A stretch of DNA of 56,666 bases from Desmonostoc geniculatum HA4340-LM1 (GTDB taxonomy: Bacteria; Cyanobacteriota; Cyanobacteriia; Cyanobacteriales; Nostocaceae). Under the pieces are notes generated by a model, which had not been told where the DNA came from, ran no database searches, and saw nothing but the letters and a program-made list of their open reading frames with translations. Within the stretch, counting starts at the first letter, position 1. Each line of letters begins with the position of its first letter. The DNA is taken from NCBI GenBank assembly GCA_019359545.1, contig JAHHHB010000035.1, positions 1 to 56,666 of the forward strand. Reading direction: 5' to 3'. Position numbers and translations under genes: made by a program. Positions 1-6,594 of the stretch are shown in pieces.

Positions 1-155
1 AGTTTAACGGGAGTATAGAGCAGACATGGACGTTTACTATTAACGCTCCTTTATCGGTTCCCAGGAACCTGCAAGCGCCACCAGAAATTTATTTGTTAAA
101 TGGTAAGTGGGACGACTACGGAACTATTTTAATTCTTCCTAAAATACGGTGCTAG
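1..155 (+). CDS. partial CDS, unknown, C-terminal end only
   Basis: An open frame enters from the left edge (first whole codon at base 3) and stops at TAG 153-155, giving about 50 residues. The visible part contains TWTFTINAPLSVPRN and ends LPKIRC. I do not recognise a family. It lies 43 bp before the next forward gene and probably belongs to the same operon of small genes. The start is outside the window, so length and domain content are unknown. Confidence 0.4.
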   Translation, partial: FNGSIEQTWTFTINAPLSVPRNLQAPPEIYLLNGKWDDYGTILILPKIRC

Positions 156-198
156 TTTTGATTCAAGTCAGTAGTCACATTGTGGGGATTTGGACTAG

Positions 199-780
199 AT
201 GGGTAGATATGGTGATATTCGGCGGGGAAAAGAGCTTAATGAAGCTCTAACTAAATTACGCGCATGGGAAGACTTGTCTACAGAAGCAAAACAGACGTTA
301 TACAAAAGTCAGCGTGGTAGTTCCGTAAAAGTCAAAGCTAACCGCGTCAAGGGTTATGTTGAATCCTTTGAACTTGTAGGAAGGCTATTTCTACCAGTAA
401 AACTGCTTTCGGCAACTCAAACAACTAACGGAACATTAATTGGTATAGTTCGCACAGCCACCGCCGCAGAAAGTAGAACTCGCGCCGTTGGCTTTGCAGT
501 TCCGGCTGGTGGCGTAACGCTTGATGGGATGAAAGGGTTTAAAGCAGCTAAAATTTCTCTTACAGACCGGGGCGCAGAAGTAGCAGATAGCAAATCACGC
601 GTCACTAATATTGAGTACAAGCGCTACGACAACAAGAGCGTTTCATCTCCATTTGGGGCAGAAGCTGATGGGACAGAGACTTATGCTCAAGCTGTAGCGG
701 CAATTAGCGATCAAGCAGCTATCAAAACTTTCCTGGGAACAGAAGGGAATCGCGTTTCGTTTACTCCAGAGGTTCTCTAA
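199..780 (+). CDS. hypothetical protein, phage-like operon, 193 aa
   Basis: A 193-residue protein that I cannot assign. It has no signal peptide, no membrane segment and no catalytic motif that I can see. The N-terminal third is basic and rich in Lys/Arg; the rest alternates short hydrophobic strands with Gly, Thr and Ala, as in a beta-rich structural protein. Its stop (TAA 778-780) is directly followed by the ATG of the next gene, so the two are translated as a unit. The tight packing, small sizes and lack of enzyme motifs fit a phage or tailocin structural operon, but this is inference from style only. It might instead be an uncharacterised cyanobacterial accessory gene. Confidence 0.6.
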   Translation: MGRYGDIRRGKELNEALTKLRAWEDLSTEAKQTLYKSQRGSSVKVKANRVKGYVESFELVGRLFLPVKLLSATQTTNGTLIGIVRTATAAESRTRAVGFAVPAGGVTLDGMKGFKAAKISLTDRGAEVADSKSRVTNIEYKRYDNKSVSSPFGAEADGTETYAQAVAAISDQAAIKTFLGTEGNRVSFTPEVL

Positions 781-1026
781 ATGGATCGGCGGATCCTTTT
801 ACCTGAAGATTTCCGGGATTTGTTGATGGTATCAACGGGTGATTTAAGAGGCTTTAATGGGATGATCGCTATCAACCAAGCCTCTACTAATTGGTTGGCA
901 GGGAACCTGGATACAGGAACCTACTTCGATATCCTTGACCACTTTGGGATTGACCCGTTTAAGTTTGTTAATCCGGTTGAGGAGCTTGTTTTTCATAGCG
1001 TTTTCGGGGAAGCCCTTCTGACATGA
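781..1026 (+). CDS. hypothetical protein, phage-like operon, 81 aa
   Basis: A small acidic protein of 81 residues with many aromatic and Asp/Asn residues (contains NWLAGNLDTGTYFDILDHFG). No family recognised. The ATG starts on the base after the upstream stop codon, and its own TGA overlaps the next ATG in an ATGA motif at 1023-1026, so it is translationally coupled on both sides. Such spacing supports a real gene despite the short length. A neck or tail-accessory protein of a phage would fit the context, but nothing in the sequence proves it. Confidence 0.55.
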   Translation: MDRRILLPEDFRDLLMVSTGDLRGFNGMIAINQASTNWLAGNLDTGTYFDILDHFGIDPFKFVNPVEELVFHSVFGEALLT

Positions 1027-1478
1027 GGGAATTACAGCTTGGTAATTCTAGTAATTGGGAAACAATACACAATTCATCTATAGATGCGGTACAAATAGCT
1101 AAAGTTGGGGGCGGATATAAATCTGTCCCCATTCCTGAAATATCTATTGCTTTGTTGCTGGATGTTTTTGTTTTAGCAATTCTAGTTTCTACTAATGTTC
1201 CATCCGGCAGAACTTGGAAATTTGCTGGTAATGTTAGGCAGAAAGTTAGTACTGGTATTGTTTTCGGTGGTTCTCAAGATGCCAGTTTTAATAAAAGGTA
1301 CGCTCTATTTTTGGACAAAATAAATCTTGTAGTTTTCCCACCAATATCTACTAATTACAGTATTACTATTCAGGTGCCTAAGTGGTTTGATAATGCCAGC
1401 CTTACTGTATGGCGTTACACAGGACCAGATTATGACTCTGATTTAGCGCGAATTGAATCTAAAATTGATGCTCTTTAA
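1023..1478 (+). CDS. hypothetical protein, beta-rich, phage-like operon, 151 aa
   Basis: A 151-residue protein with alternating hydrophobic and polar stretches that suggest a beta-sandwich, and one hydrophobic segment near residues 35-55 (IALLLDVFVLAILVSTNVP) that could be a strand pair or a membrane segment. The start ATG overlaps the upstream stop (ATGA), and the stop is 3 bp before the next start. I do not recognise the family. The operon position and repeating Tyr/Thr/Ser-rich strands fit a tail or surface protein; confidence in function is low, confidence that it is translated is fair. Confidence 0.5.
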   Translation: MRELQLGNSSNWETIHNSSIDAVQIAKVGGGYKSVPIPEISIALLLDVFVLAILVSTNVPSGRTWKFAGNVRQKVSTGIVFGGSQDASFNKRYALFLDKINLVVFPPISTNYSITIQVPKWFDNASLTVWRYTGPDYDSDLARIESKIDAL

Positions 1479-1481
1479 ATA

Positions 1482-1781
1482 ATGAAAATTGACGTTAACA
1501 ATGCTCTAACTATTATCTTGGGATTAATAGCTGTCATTGGTGCAATTTATCGATTAGCTCAAGTTGAGTCTAATATTATTGCCAAAATTAATGGACTTGA
1601 AAAAAAACTTGATATTCATCTGACTGAGTATCAAGCCAGGAAAGAACATTATGACTATCTGCTAAACGATCTGAACAATCGCTTACAGCACCAAGCAAAC
1701 AGAGTCAAGGACTGGATTGACCAAATTGTTGCACACTTGCATGAAAAAGCCGGATTTATCATCCGCGATCGTAAGCTTTAG
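1482..1781 (+). CDS. small membrane-anchored coiled-coil protein, 99 aa
   Basis: A 99-residue protein with one N-terminal membrane segment (about residues 8-26, ALTIILGLIAVIGAIYRLA) followed by a long charged helix with heptad-like spacing to the C-terminus, predicted as a coiled coil. This architecture is shared by phage lysis accessory proteins such as the XhlA type, and by other small membrane proteins, so the phage reading is only suggestive. It is the last gene of the forward operon; its stop lies 8 bp from the end of cas2 on the opposite strand, so the two transcription units converge with almost no spacer. Confidence 0.5.
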   Translation: MKIDVNNALTIILGLIAVIGAIYRLAQVESNIIAKINGLEKKLDIHLTEYQARKEHYDYLLNDLNNRLQHQANRVKDWIDQIVAHLHEKAGFIIRDRKL

Positions 1782-1789
1782 GACCTTGG

Positions 1790-2077
1790 TTAACTCTCTG
1801 GGGATTCAGCAAAAAAAATACTGTCATCACGAATCTTTTCCCCACCAATACGTTCAACTTTACTTAGACAGCAGGCACATATAAAGTAAAAGAGGATACT
1901 ATCGGTTTCAGGCTTGATTAACTTGTTCAAGCGCGATCGCAATTTTGCGTACTGAGTATCGGTGAGGTGGCATTCAAATACACTGAACTGTACCCACTGT
2001 CCATAGGACTTGAGAACTTTGTGAATTTTAGTGCGACGTTTATCTTCTGAAATATCATAAGACACAACAACATTCAT
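1790..2077 (-). CDS. cas2: CRISPR-associated Cas2
   Basis: Cas2 of the adaptation complex, which forms a dimer between two Cas1 dimers and holds the prespacer during spacer integration. The 95-residue length is normal. The first strand MNVVVSYDIS with the conserved Asp at residue 8, followed by KRRTKIHKVLKSYGQWVQFSVFE in the usual ferredoxin-like layout, is characteristic of the family. It is the last gene of the cas operon, 21 bp after cas1. Its 3' end faces a phage-like operon rather than a CRISPR array, which is where an array is often found. Four Cys residues near the middle to C-terminal half are not typical catalytic features. Confidence 0.95.
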   Translation of the reverse strand: MNVVVSYDISEDKRRTKIHKVLKSYGQWVQFSVFECHLTDTQYAKLRSRLNKLIKPETDSILFYFICACCLSKVERIGGEKIRDDSIFFAESPES

Positions 2078-2098
2078 TCTAGTTTTCTTCTCCAGTTT

Positions 2099-3103
2099 CT
2101 ACTTCAAAACTAATGGTGGATATTTTTCGGTTTCACCCATCAAGTATTTCGCTAGCAATCTAGCCTGTAGTTCAAATGCTTCTTGGTAAGTACATTTGCG
2201 TCCGAACACAGGATGTTTAAACTCGGATTGTTTCTTTTGTGCATATTGCTGCAAAAATCTTTTTCGCCCTTCTGGTGTTAACGAAACTGCTTCACTCAAG
2301 GGTTCTGTCAGAAAATCTGCTTTTGTCAACAACTGCTTATTTAATACAGACAATACTATTGCGTCTACTACCAAGGGACGAAATTCTTCCATTAAGTCTA
2401 ATGCCAATGATGGTCTACCGTAGCGATCGCAGTGCAAATATCCTAAATATGGATCGAATCCGGCAATGTTGACAGCACCTTGAATATCATGCCGCAATAA
2501 TGCATAGCCAAAGCTGAGTAAAGAATTAACGGGATCGGTTGGAGGACGGTGGACACGTTTATTAAAACTAAATTCTGTAGTCCGAATTAATTGGTCGAAA
2601 CAACCAAAATAAGCAGCACTCCCAGCACCTTCTAAGCCACGAAGTGAATTAATATTTGTGGTAGTCTCGATTGGTGCGATCGCTTGTTCTAAACGTGTTA
2701 TATTCACAGATAAATCTAACCCTGAGCTTTCACGTTGACGACGAATAAGCAAGTTACGATAGTTTTTCAACTTCCCGCGTACAAAACCTTGTACTACATG
2801 AATTGCTTGGGCTGATTCACCTGCTGCTTGCCATTGAGCTTTACGCACAAAGATGTTTTTAGTCACTTCTGGTTCTATTCTTCCTAAATAACGACCATTT
2901 TCTGTGAGAAAAGTAAGAGGTATATGTCGTTCTAGTAGTTCCGATATGGCGGCTGGCGAAACAGTAGCGCGTCCTAAAACTACAACACCATCGACCTTTA
3001 TTAATGGGACATCTAAAATTGTCTTTTTCTCAAATTTGACGTGGAGTCGTTCATCAACTTTCCCGATAAAAGCATCTTCTTGAGTGACGTATACTGTACC
3101 CAT
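2099..3103 (-). CDS. cas1: CRISPR-associated Cas1 integrase
   Basis: Metal-dependent integrase that inserts new spacers at the leader end of CRISPR arrays together with Cas2. Length 334 residues, normal for the type I-D/I-B group. Likely metal ligands are visible: Glu158 in LRGLEGAGSAAYFG, His224 in PYLGYLHCDRYGRPSLALDL and an acidic residue around 236-240 in DLMEEFRP. The N-terminal beta domain (about 1-80) and C-terminal helical domain are both complete, so the enzyme should be active. It sits between cas4 and cas2. The 167-bp gap upstream to cas4 is filled with tandem repeats instead of the usual close spacing. Confidence 0.95.
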   Translation of the reverse strand: MGTVYVTQEDAFIGKVDERLHVKFEKKTILDVPLIKVDGVVVLGRATVSPAAISELLERHIPLTFLTENGRYLGRIEPEVTKNIFVRKAQWQAAGESAQAIHVVQGFVRGKLKNYRNLLIRRQRESSGLDLSVNITRLEQAIAPIETTTNINSLRGLEGAGSAAYFGCFDQLIRTTEFSFNKRVHRPPTDPVNSLLSFGYALLRHDIQGAVNIAGFDPYLGYLHCDRYGRPSLALDLMEEFRPLVVDAIVLSVLNKQLLTKADFLTEPLSEAVSLTPEGRKRFLQQYAQKKQSEFKHPVFGRKCTYQEAFELQARLLAKYLMGETEKYPPLVLK

Positions 3104-3138
3104 AATTACATCCTAAATTAGCAAACAATTGGTTTTTT

Positions 3139-3158
3139 AGACGCGATTCATCGCGTCT
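3139..3158. repeat. dispersed palindrome AGACGCGATnnATCGCGTCT
   Basis: Perfect 9-bp arms around TC, forming a hairpin between cas4 and cas1. Copies with the same arms occur at 32429-32456 and 44602-44621, and slightly degenerate ones at 19664-19683 and 22508-22528. Confidence 0.8.
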
Positions 3159-3215
3159 CTACAAGAATAATTTTGCGGTGAAATGAATGGGATTCACCTA
3201 GAAACTCTGTTGAAA

Positions 3216-3268
3216 TTCTGACTTCTGACTTCTGACTTCTGACTTCTGACTTCTGAATTCTGAATTCT
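3216..3268. repeat. short tandem repeat, TTCTGAC/TTCTGAA heptamers
   Basis: About seven heptamer units in a row (TTCTGAC, then TTCTGAA) ending 3 bp before the cas4 stop codon. It is a short tandemly repeated sequence of the kind common in Nostocales. It lies inside the cas operon, between cas4 and cas1, and is transcribed with it. Confidence 0.85.
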
Positions 3269-3270
3269 CA

Positions 3271-3864
3271 CTAATTAGTTTCTTGATAGCGTCCTAATTT
3301 TTCTGTAGCTTGAGGTAAACAGTGTGAATATAAACTGCATCCATCACAGCGTTTTGATTTGATAGCTTTGGGCATTGCACCTGTAAATAGTAGTGTCTGC
3401 ACAGCTTCAATGGTGGCGATCGCACTTTGACGCAATTGTTCAGAAATCTCGACTAATTGCCGTTGGTGGGAGTGTGCGTAGTAGATATAGCCAGTATTGA
3501 TAATTTGACCTGTCATTTCTTCCAAACACAAAGCTTGAGCGCAAACTTGTAATTCATCGTTATCCCATTCGCCCTTACGCCCTCGTTTATATTCTACTGG
3601 ATACCACTCACCATTTTCTGATTCAATTAAATCGGATTTACCGATTAATTTGTACTTATCTGACTTCAACCAAATCGCTCTTATTTGCCAAGTTTCTTCG
3701 CGGTTTTCGTCTCCAGTTGTATGAACGCGATCGTGTAAACTTGTACCTTCAATTGTGTATTGATTATCAATAAATTCTCCGGCACAAAACATTCGCCAAC
3801 AGCGATGCGAACAGTAGCTATATTGATTTAACGCCGCAATAGGAATGTAATCACTTTCATTCAT
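3271..3864 (-). CDS. cas4: CRISPR-associated Cas4 nuclease
   Basis: RecB-family exonuclease that trims prespacers and helps select those with a correct PAM. The 197-residue length is normal. Visible motifs: N-terminal Cys18 and Cys22 in YSYCSHRCWRMFC, Asp78 in GKSDLIE, Glu91 and Lys93 in VEYKRG, a Gln in the LQVCAQALCLEEM helix, and a C-terminal Cys cluster RCDGCSLYSHC. The cysteines likely bind an iron-sulfur cluster. All metal-binding residues of the D-ExK core are present. Upstream lies cas6, separated by a 54-bp gap of decamer repeats; downstream is cas1. Confidence 0.93.
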   Translation of the reverse strand: MNESDYIPIAALNQYSYCSHRCWRMFCAGEFIDNQYTIEGTSLHDRVHTTGDENREETWQIRAIWLKSDKYKLIGKSDLIESENGEWYPVEYKRGRKGEWDNDELQVCAQALCLEEMTGQIINTGYIYYAHSHQRQLVEISEQLRQSAIATIEAVQTLLFTGAMPKAIKSKRCDGCSLYSHCLPQATEKLGRYQETN

Positions 3865-3881
3865 ATTTTTAACTAACTCTT

Positions 3882-3915
3882 TCCAAATCTAAAATCCAAA
3901 ATCTAAAATCCAAAA
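3882..3915. repeat. tandem decamer repeat (AAATCTAAAATCC-like)
   Basis: Alternating ATCTAAA and ATCCAAA units fill the gap between cas6 and cas4. The unit is common in intergenic DNA of Nostoc relatives. It leaves no room for a promoter of its own. Confidence 0.75.
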
Positions 3916-3918
3916 TGG

Positions 3919-4734
3919 TTATACTCGCCGCACCATTCCCATTCCCATCGTTGTTTTACGTCCCAATCCTGCGTATAATGCAAAATTAGCTAAACTATTA
4001 ATTCGCTTAATTGCCAGGGTTTCAACATCTCCCAAAATTCGATAGCTAATGTTGCCAACGCAACCGATAAACTTACTTTCATAGTTACTGATAACTTCAG
4101 TATGAATGTCAAAAGCACTGGGATAAATTGATTCAATAGCAATACTAGAGATTTCAATGCCGCTGTATTTATTCCAACGACTCAAAAGGCTGTTGAACAC
4201 AGATTCTTTGATAGGAAGGACATTATCATATGCACCTTGACGAAAAGATACAGGTGTAGCGAAGGTGAAATTGAAAGTGCGATCGCTTGGTGATGCTTGC
4301 TCATACAATTGTGTATAGCTACAAGCATTAGCCCAAGGTTGCGTTGATTGCGGAGTACCTTGAATACTGGTAATATGTAAGTTTGCAGAACCTAAATGCC
4401 AAGGGCGATCGGGGTTAAGATTCAACCAGAGTCCAGTCAATTTACTAAACAAAGTGTCATCAAGTAGAGAAATACGCCACCAGCAGGGAGTACCAGCCGG
4501 AATAGGCTTTTGATGACTAAATTGCAACGTGTGATGTTGCTTGTGTTGTCGTTGTATTTGCAACGGCGAGAGAGTGAAGGCTTTATCTGCGTTGGACGAG
4601 TGCAGATACTCTGCCAAGCTAGAATCAACAGAACTGATGAGAGTGAGAAATAGTGCGTGGTAGTGTCTCCCAGTGAGGAATTCCGGGTAAATGGGAGATT
4701 GGGGAATGAGGTTCAGGACAAGGCTATGGGGCAT
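3919..4734 (-). CDS. cas6: CRISPR repeat endoribonuclease Cas6
   Basis: Endoribonuclease that cuts pre-crRNA within each repeat and leaves an 8-nt 5' handle. Length 271 residues. A candidate catalytic His lies in the early helix GRHYHALFLTL (residues about 22-30). The C-terminus ends in the typical glycine-rich loop, GLGRKTTMGMGMVRRV, which contacts RNA. The first strand MPHSLVLNLIPQS starts a ferredoxin-like fold. The gene lies between csc1 and cas4 in the same direction. The Cas6 family diverges quickly in sequence, so identification rests on the Gly-rich loop, length and position; together they are convincing. Confidence 0.9.
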   Translation of the reverse strand: MPHSLVLNLIPQSPIYPEFLTGRHYHALFLTLISSVDSSLAEYLHSSNADKAFTLSPLQIQRQHKQHHTLQFSHQKPIPAGTPCWWRISLLDDTLFSKLTGLWLNLNPDRPWHLGSANLHITSIQGTPQSTQPWANACSYTQLYEQASPSDRTFNFTFATPVSFRQGAYDNVLPIKESVFNSLLSRWNKYSGIEISSIAIESIYPSAFDIHTEVISNYESKFIGCVGNISYRILGDVETLAIKRINSLANFALYAGLGRKTTMGMGMVRRV

Positions 4735-4756
4735 GAATAATTTAAAATGGTAGATG

Positions 4757-4779
4757 TAGGGTGGGCATTGCCCACCACT
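4757..4779. repeat. palindromic element GGTGGGCATTGCCCACC
   Basis: A near-perfect palindrome (GGTGGGC ATT GCCCACC) between csc1 and cas6. It resembles dispersed GTAGGGTGGGCA-type palindromes of cyanobacterial intergenic DNA and could form a hairpin in the cas mRNA. Confidence 0.7.
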
Positions 4780-4785
4780 TGAAAA

Positions 4786-5505
4786 TTAAGCTTTAAATCG
4801 ATACTGCATTTTTGCAGGTAAGCGCAATTTTTCAGTTTTGTTGGGATTATTGAATTCGTAATATTGTCCTTGGCGAACGCTGACATTTTGAATCAGACTC
4901 ACCGGTGGCATATTTACCACATCATAGCTAACAATTTGATGAGTAAACATTACATCCAAAGGATTCAATGGGTAAGCAAAAGTGAAGTCACCTGTTTTTA
5001 ATTCAATTTTGGTAACTTCTTGAATTTTGAGTTCAGCTTTACTCATCCATTTACCCAAACGAATCCATTTTGGTAGTTTCAATTGCTTTTGAGAAAATAT
5101 AAACAACTCAAATTGACTTTCCGGTGCAATTTCTTTTGCCCTACCAAAACTAGGAATATTTTTTTGCGTTTTCTCCATTTCCACATGGTAGTTATTATTA
5201 GCATACTTCCAGGTGTTGAGAATAGCAGAATGCTTAACTGCACGCGCAGGTGTTACATAAATTCCTTGTTGATTTAGCGGCGTTAAATGTACCTCATATT
5301 TAGGAACTTGTTCGGGGCAAAAATAACGATAGGAATCTTCTTCAGTAACAGTGGTAGAGTAAATTTCGCTATCCACTAACCCTAATGCGTAGCAGAGTGC
5401 GTAGTTATGAATTACTGGTTCTGTTTCGTAAAGTCGCCCGATTTCACGAGTTGCATAATACAGACTGTCATGAAGTTCTAATTGACAGCAATAAATGATT
5501 GGCAT
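4786..5505 (-). CDS. csc1: type I-D Cascade subunit Csc1 (Cas5)
   Basis: Cas5-group RAMP protein of the type I-D effector; in characterised I-D complexes it binds the crRNA 5' handle next to Cas10d. 239 residues, normal length. Identification is by the opening MPIIYCCQLELHDSLYYATREIG and the later VSYDVVNMPPVSLIQNVSVRQGQ strand region, plus position directly after csc2 with only 5 bp between the genes. No frameshift or missing segment is seen. Like other Csc1 proteins it has no obvious catalytic motif. Confidence 0.92.
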   Translation of the reverse strand: MPIIYCCQLELHDSLYYATREIGRLYETEPVIHNYALCYALGLVDSEIYSTTVTEEDSYRYFCPEQVPKYEVHLTPLNQQGIYVTPARAVKHSAILNTWKYANNNYHVEMEKTQKNIPSFGRAKEIAPESQFELFIFSQKQLKLPKWIRLGKWMSKAELKIQEVTKIELKTGDFTFAYPLNPLDVMFTHQIVSYDVVNMPPVSLIQNVSVRQGQYYEFNNPNKTEKLRLPAKMQYRFKA

Positions 5506-5510
5506 AGCTA

Positions 5511-6521
5511 TTATCCAGCCTTAGCAGCAGTTTTCTTTTTGCTGATGTGTTTTTTGGCGTATTCTTTAGCTTCCGCATCAGCTTTTTGTAAAATTGATTT
5601 GATTCCTGTTTCACTACCTGTGAGAACCTTAACTTCACTCAGCAGGGGTACAAAAGCATCGCCTATAAAGTCAGTATGAACGATAAATTCATCAGCCATT
5701 AAATTCTCAATTGCACTTTTAGCAGCAGCAATTACATCATCTTCATCTAAAGGTTCAGGAGAATTTATAGTTTTGCCTGACTGCATATTGTCGTATATTG
5801 CTTGAGTCCAACGCAAATTACTAGTAATTTCTCCATCGGCAAAGACAACACCGATTAACTCGTTTCTAACACGACCGGTACGGGTTGTTTGCGCTCCATA
5901 GTGACGAGTCCGCAAGATGTTGTTAAAGACATAAAGAAAACTAGCTTCAGTAGGGTCTTTTAGGGTGACAATACTGGGAAAGAAAACTTGCGGTCTGATG
6001 TGGTCTTGCTGGTTAATTCTGCTAGTAACTTCACCAGGTTTAGAACCGTGTTCTCCCTTGGAAGCCATTGTCCCATTTTCATAAGGAGCATTCAAGGTAA
6101 AAGTTTCGTGTGATTCATCAAAAGCTGTAATTGAAAATGCTGTATCGACAACAACTTTGGATTTTTCAGAACCAGAATCACCAATAGCGAATCCGTAAAT
6201 AATACAATCAGGATTATCCATTGCAAAATTAACGTTATATTCGCATTCTTCGGCTGTCATCAAGCCATAGTTACGCAGTAATTCACGACCAACTAAACGT
6301 TCTGGTGTTGACTGTTTACGCTTGAACATTGACAGACGGCTAATTGTAGTTTTGTCTTTAACTCCAGCCCTTACCCGTGCTTTATTTAGTTCTCCATCTG
6401 TCTGAAATAGCGGATATGATTCAGTAATACGAATAGTTAAAAAATGGGCATATTTACCCATTGGTTTATAGGGAATTTCAGCTTGAAATAATTTGCTATC
6501 AACTGCTTTTAGCAATGCCAT
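5511..6521 (-). CDS. csc2: type I-D Cascade backbone subunit Csc2 (Cas7)
   Basis: Cas7-group protein that polymerises along the crRNA to form the backbone of the I-D effector. I prefer the ATG at 6519-6521 (protein begins MALLKAVDSKLFQ, 336 aa) because a GGAG-like ribosome site lies just upstream; an in-frame start at 6554 would add 11 residues. Features include the FLTIRITESYPLFQTDG strand, a Gly/Ser insertion region (GTMASKGEHGSKPGEVTSR) and RHYGAQTTRTGRVRNELIG, which is typical of Csc2. The C-terminus is Lys-rich. Between cas10d and csc1 in one operon; all parts complete. Confidence 0.93.
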   Translation of the reverse strand: MALLKAVDSKLFQAEIPYKPMGKYAHFLTIRITESYPLFQTDGELNKARVRAGVKDKTTISRLSMFKRKQSTPERLVGRELLRNYGLMTAEECEYNVNFAMDNPDCIIYGFAIGDSGSEKSKVVVDTAFSITAFDESHETFTLNAPYENGTMASKGEHGSKPGEVTSRINQQDHIRPQVFFPSIVTLKDPTEASFLYVFNNILRTRHYGAQTTRTGRVRNELIGVVFADGEITSNLRWTQAIYDNMQSGKTINSPEPLDEDDVIAAAKSAIENLMADEFIVHTDFIGDAFVPLLSEVKVLTGSETGIKSILQKADAEAKEYAKKHISKKKTAAKAG

Positions 6522-6594
6522 AATATGTCTCCAATAATTGAGTTGATTTTTCAAAAAAAATGAAATTAATCAGGTATATCACAAAAAAATGTAT

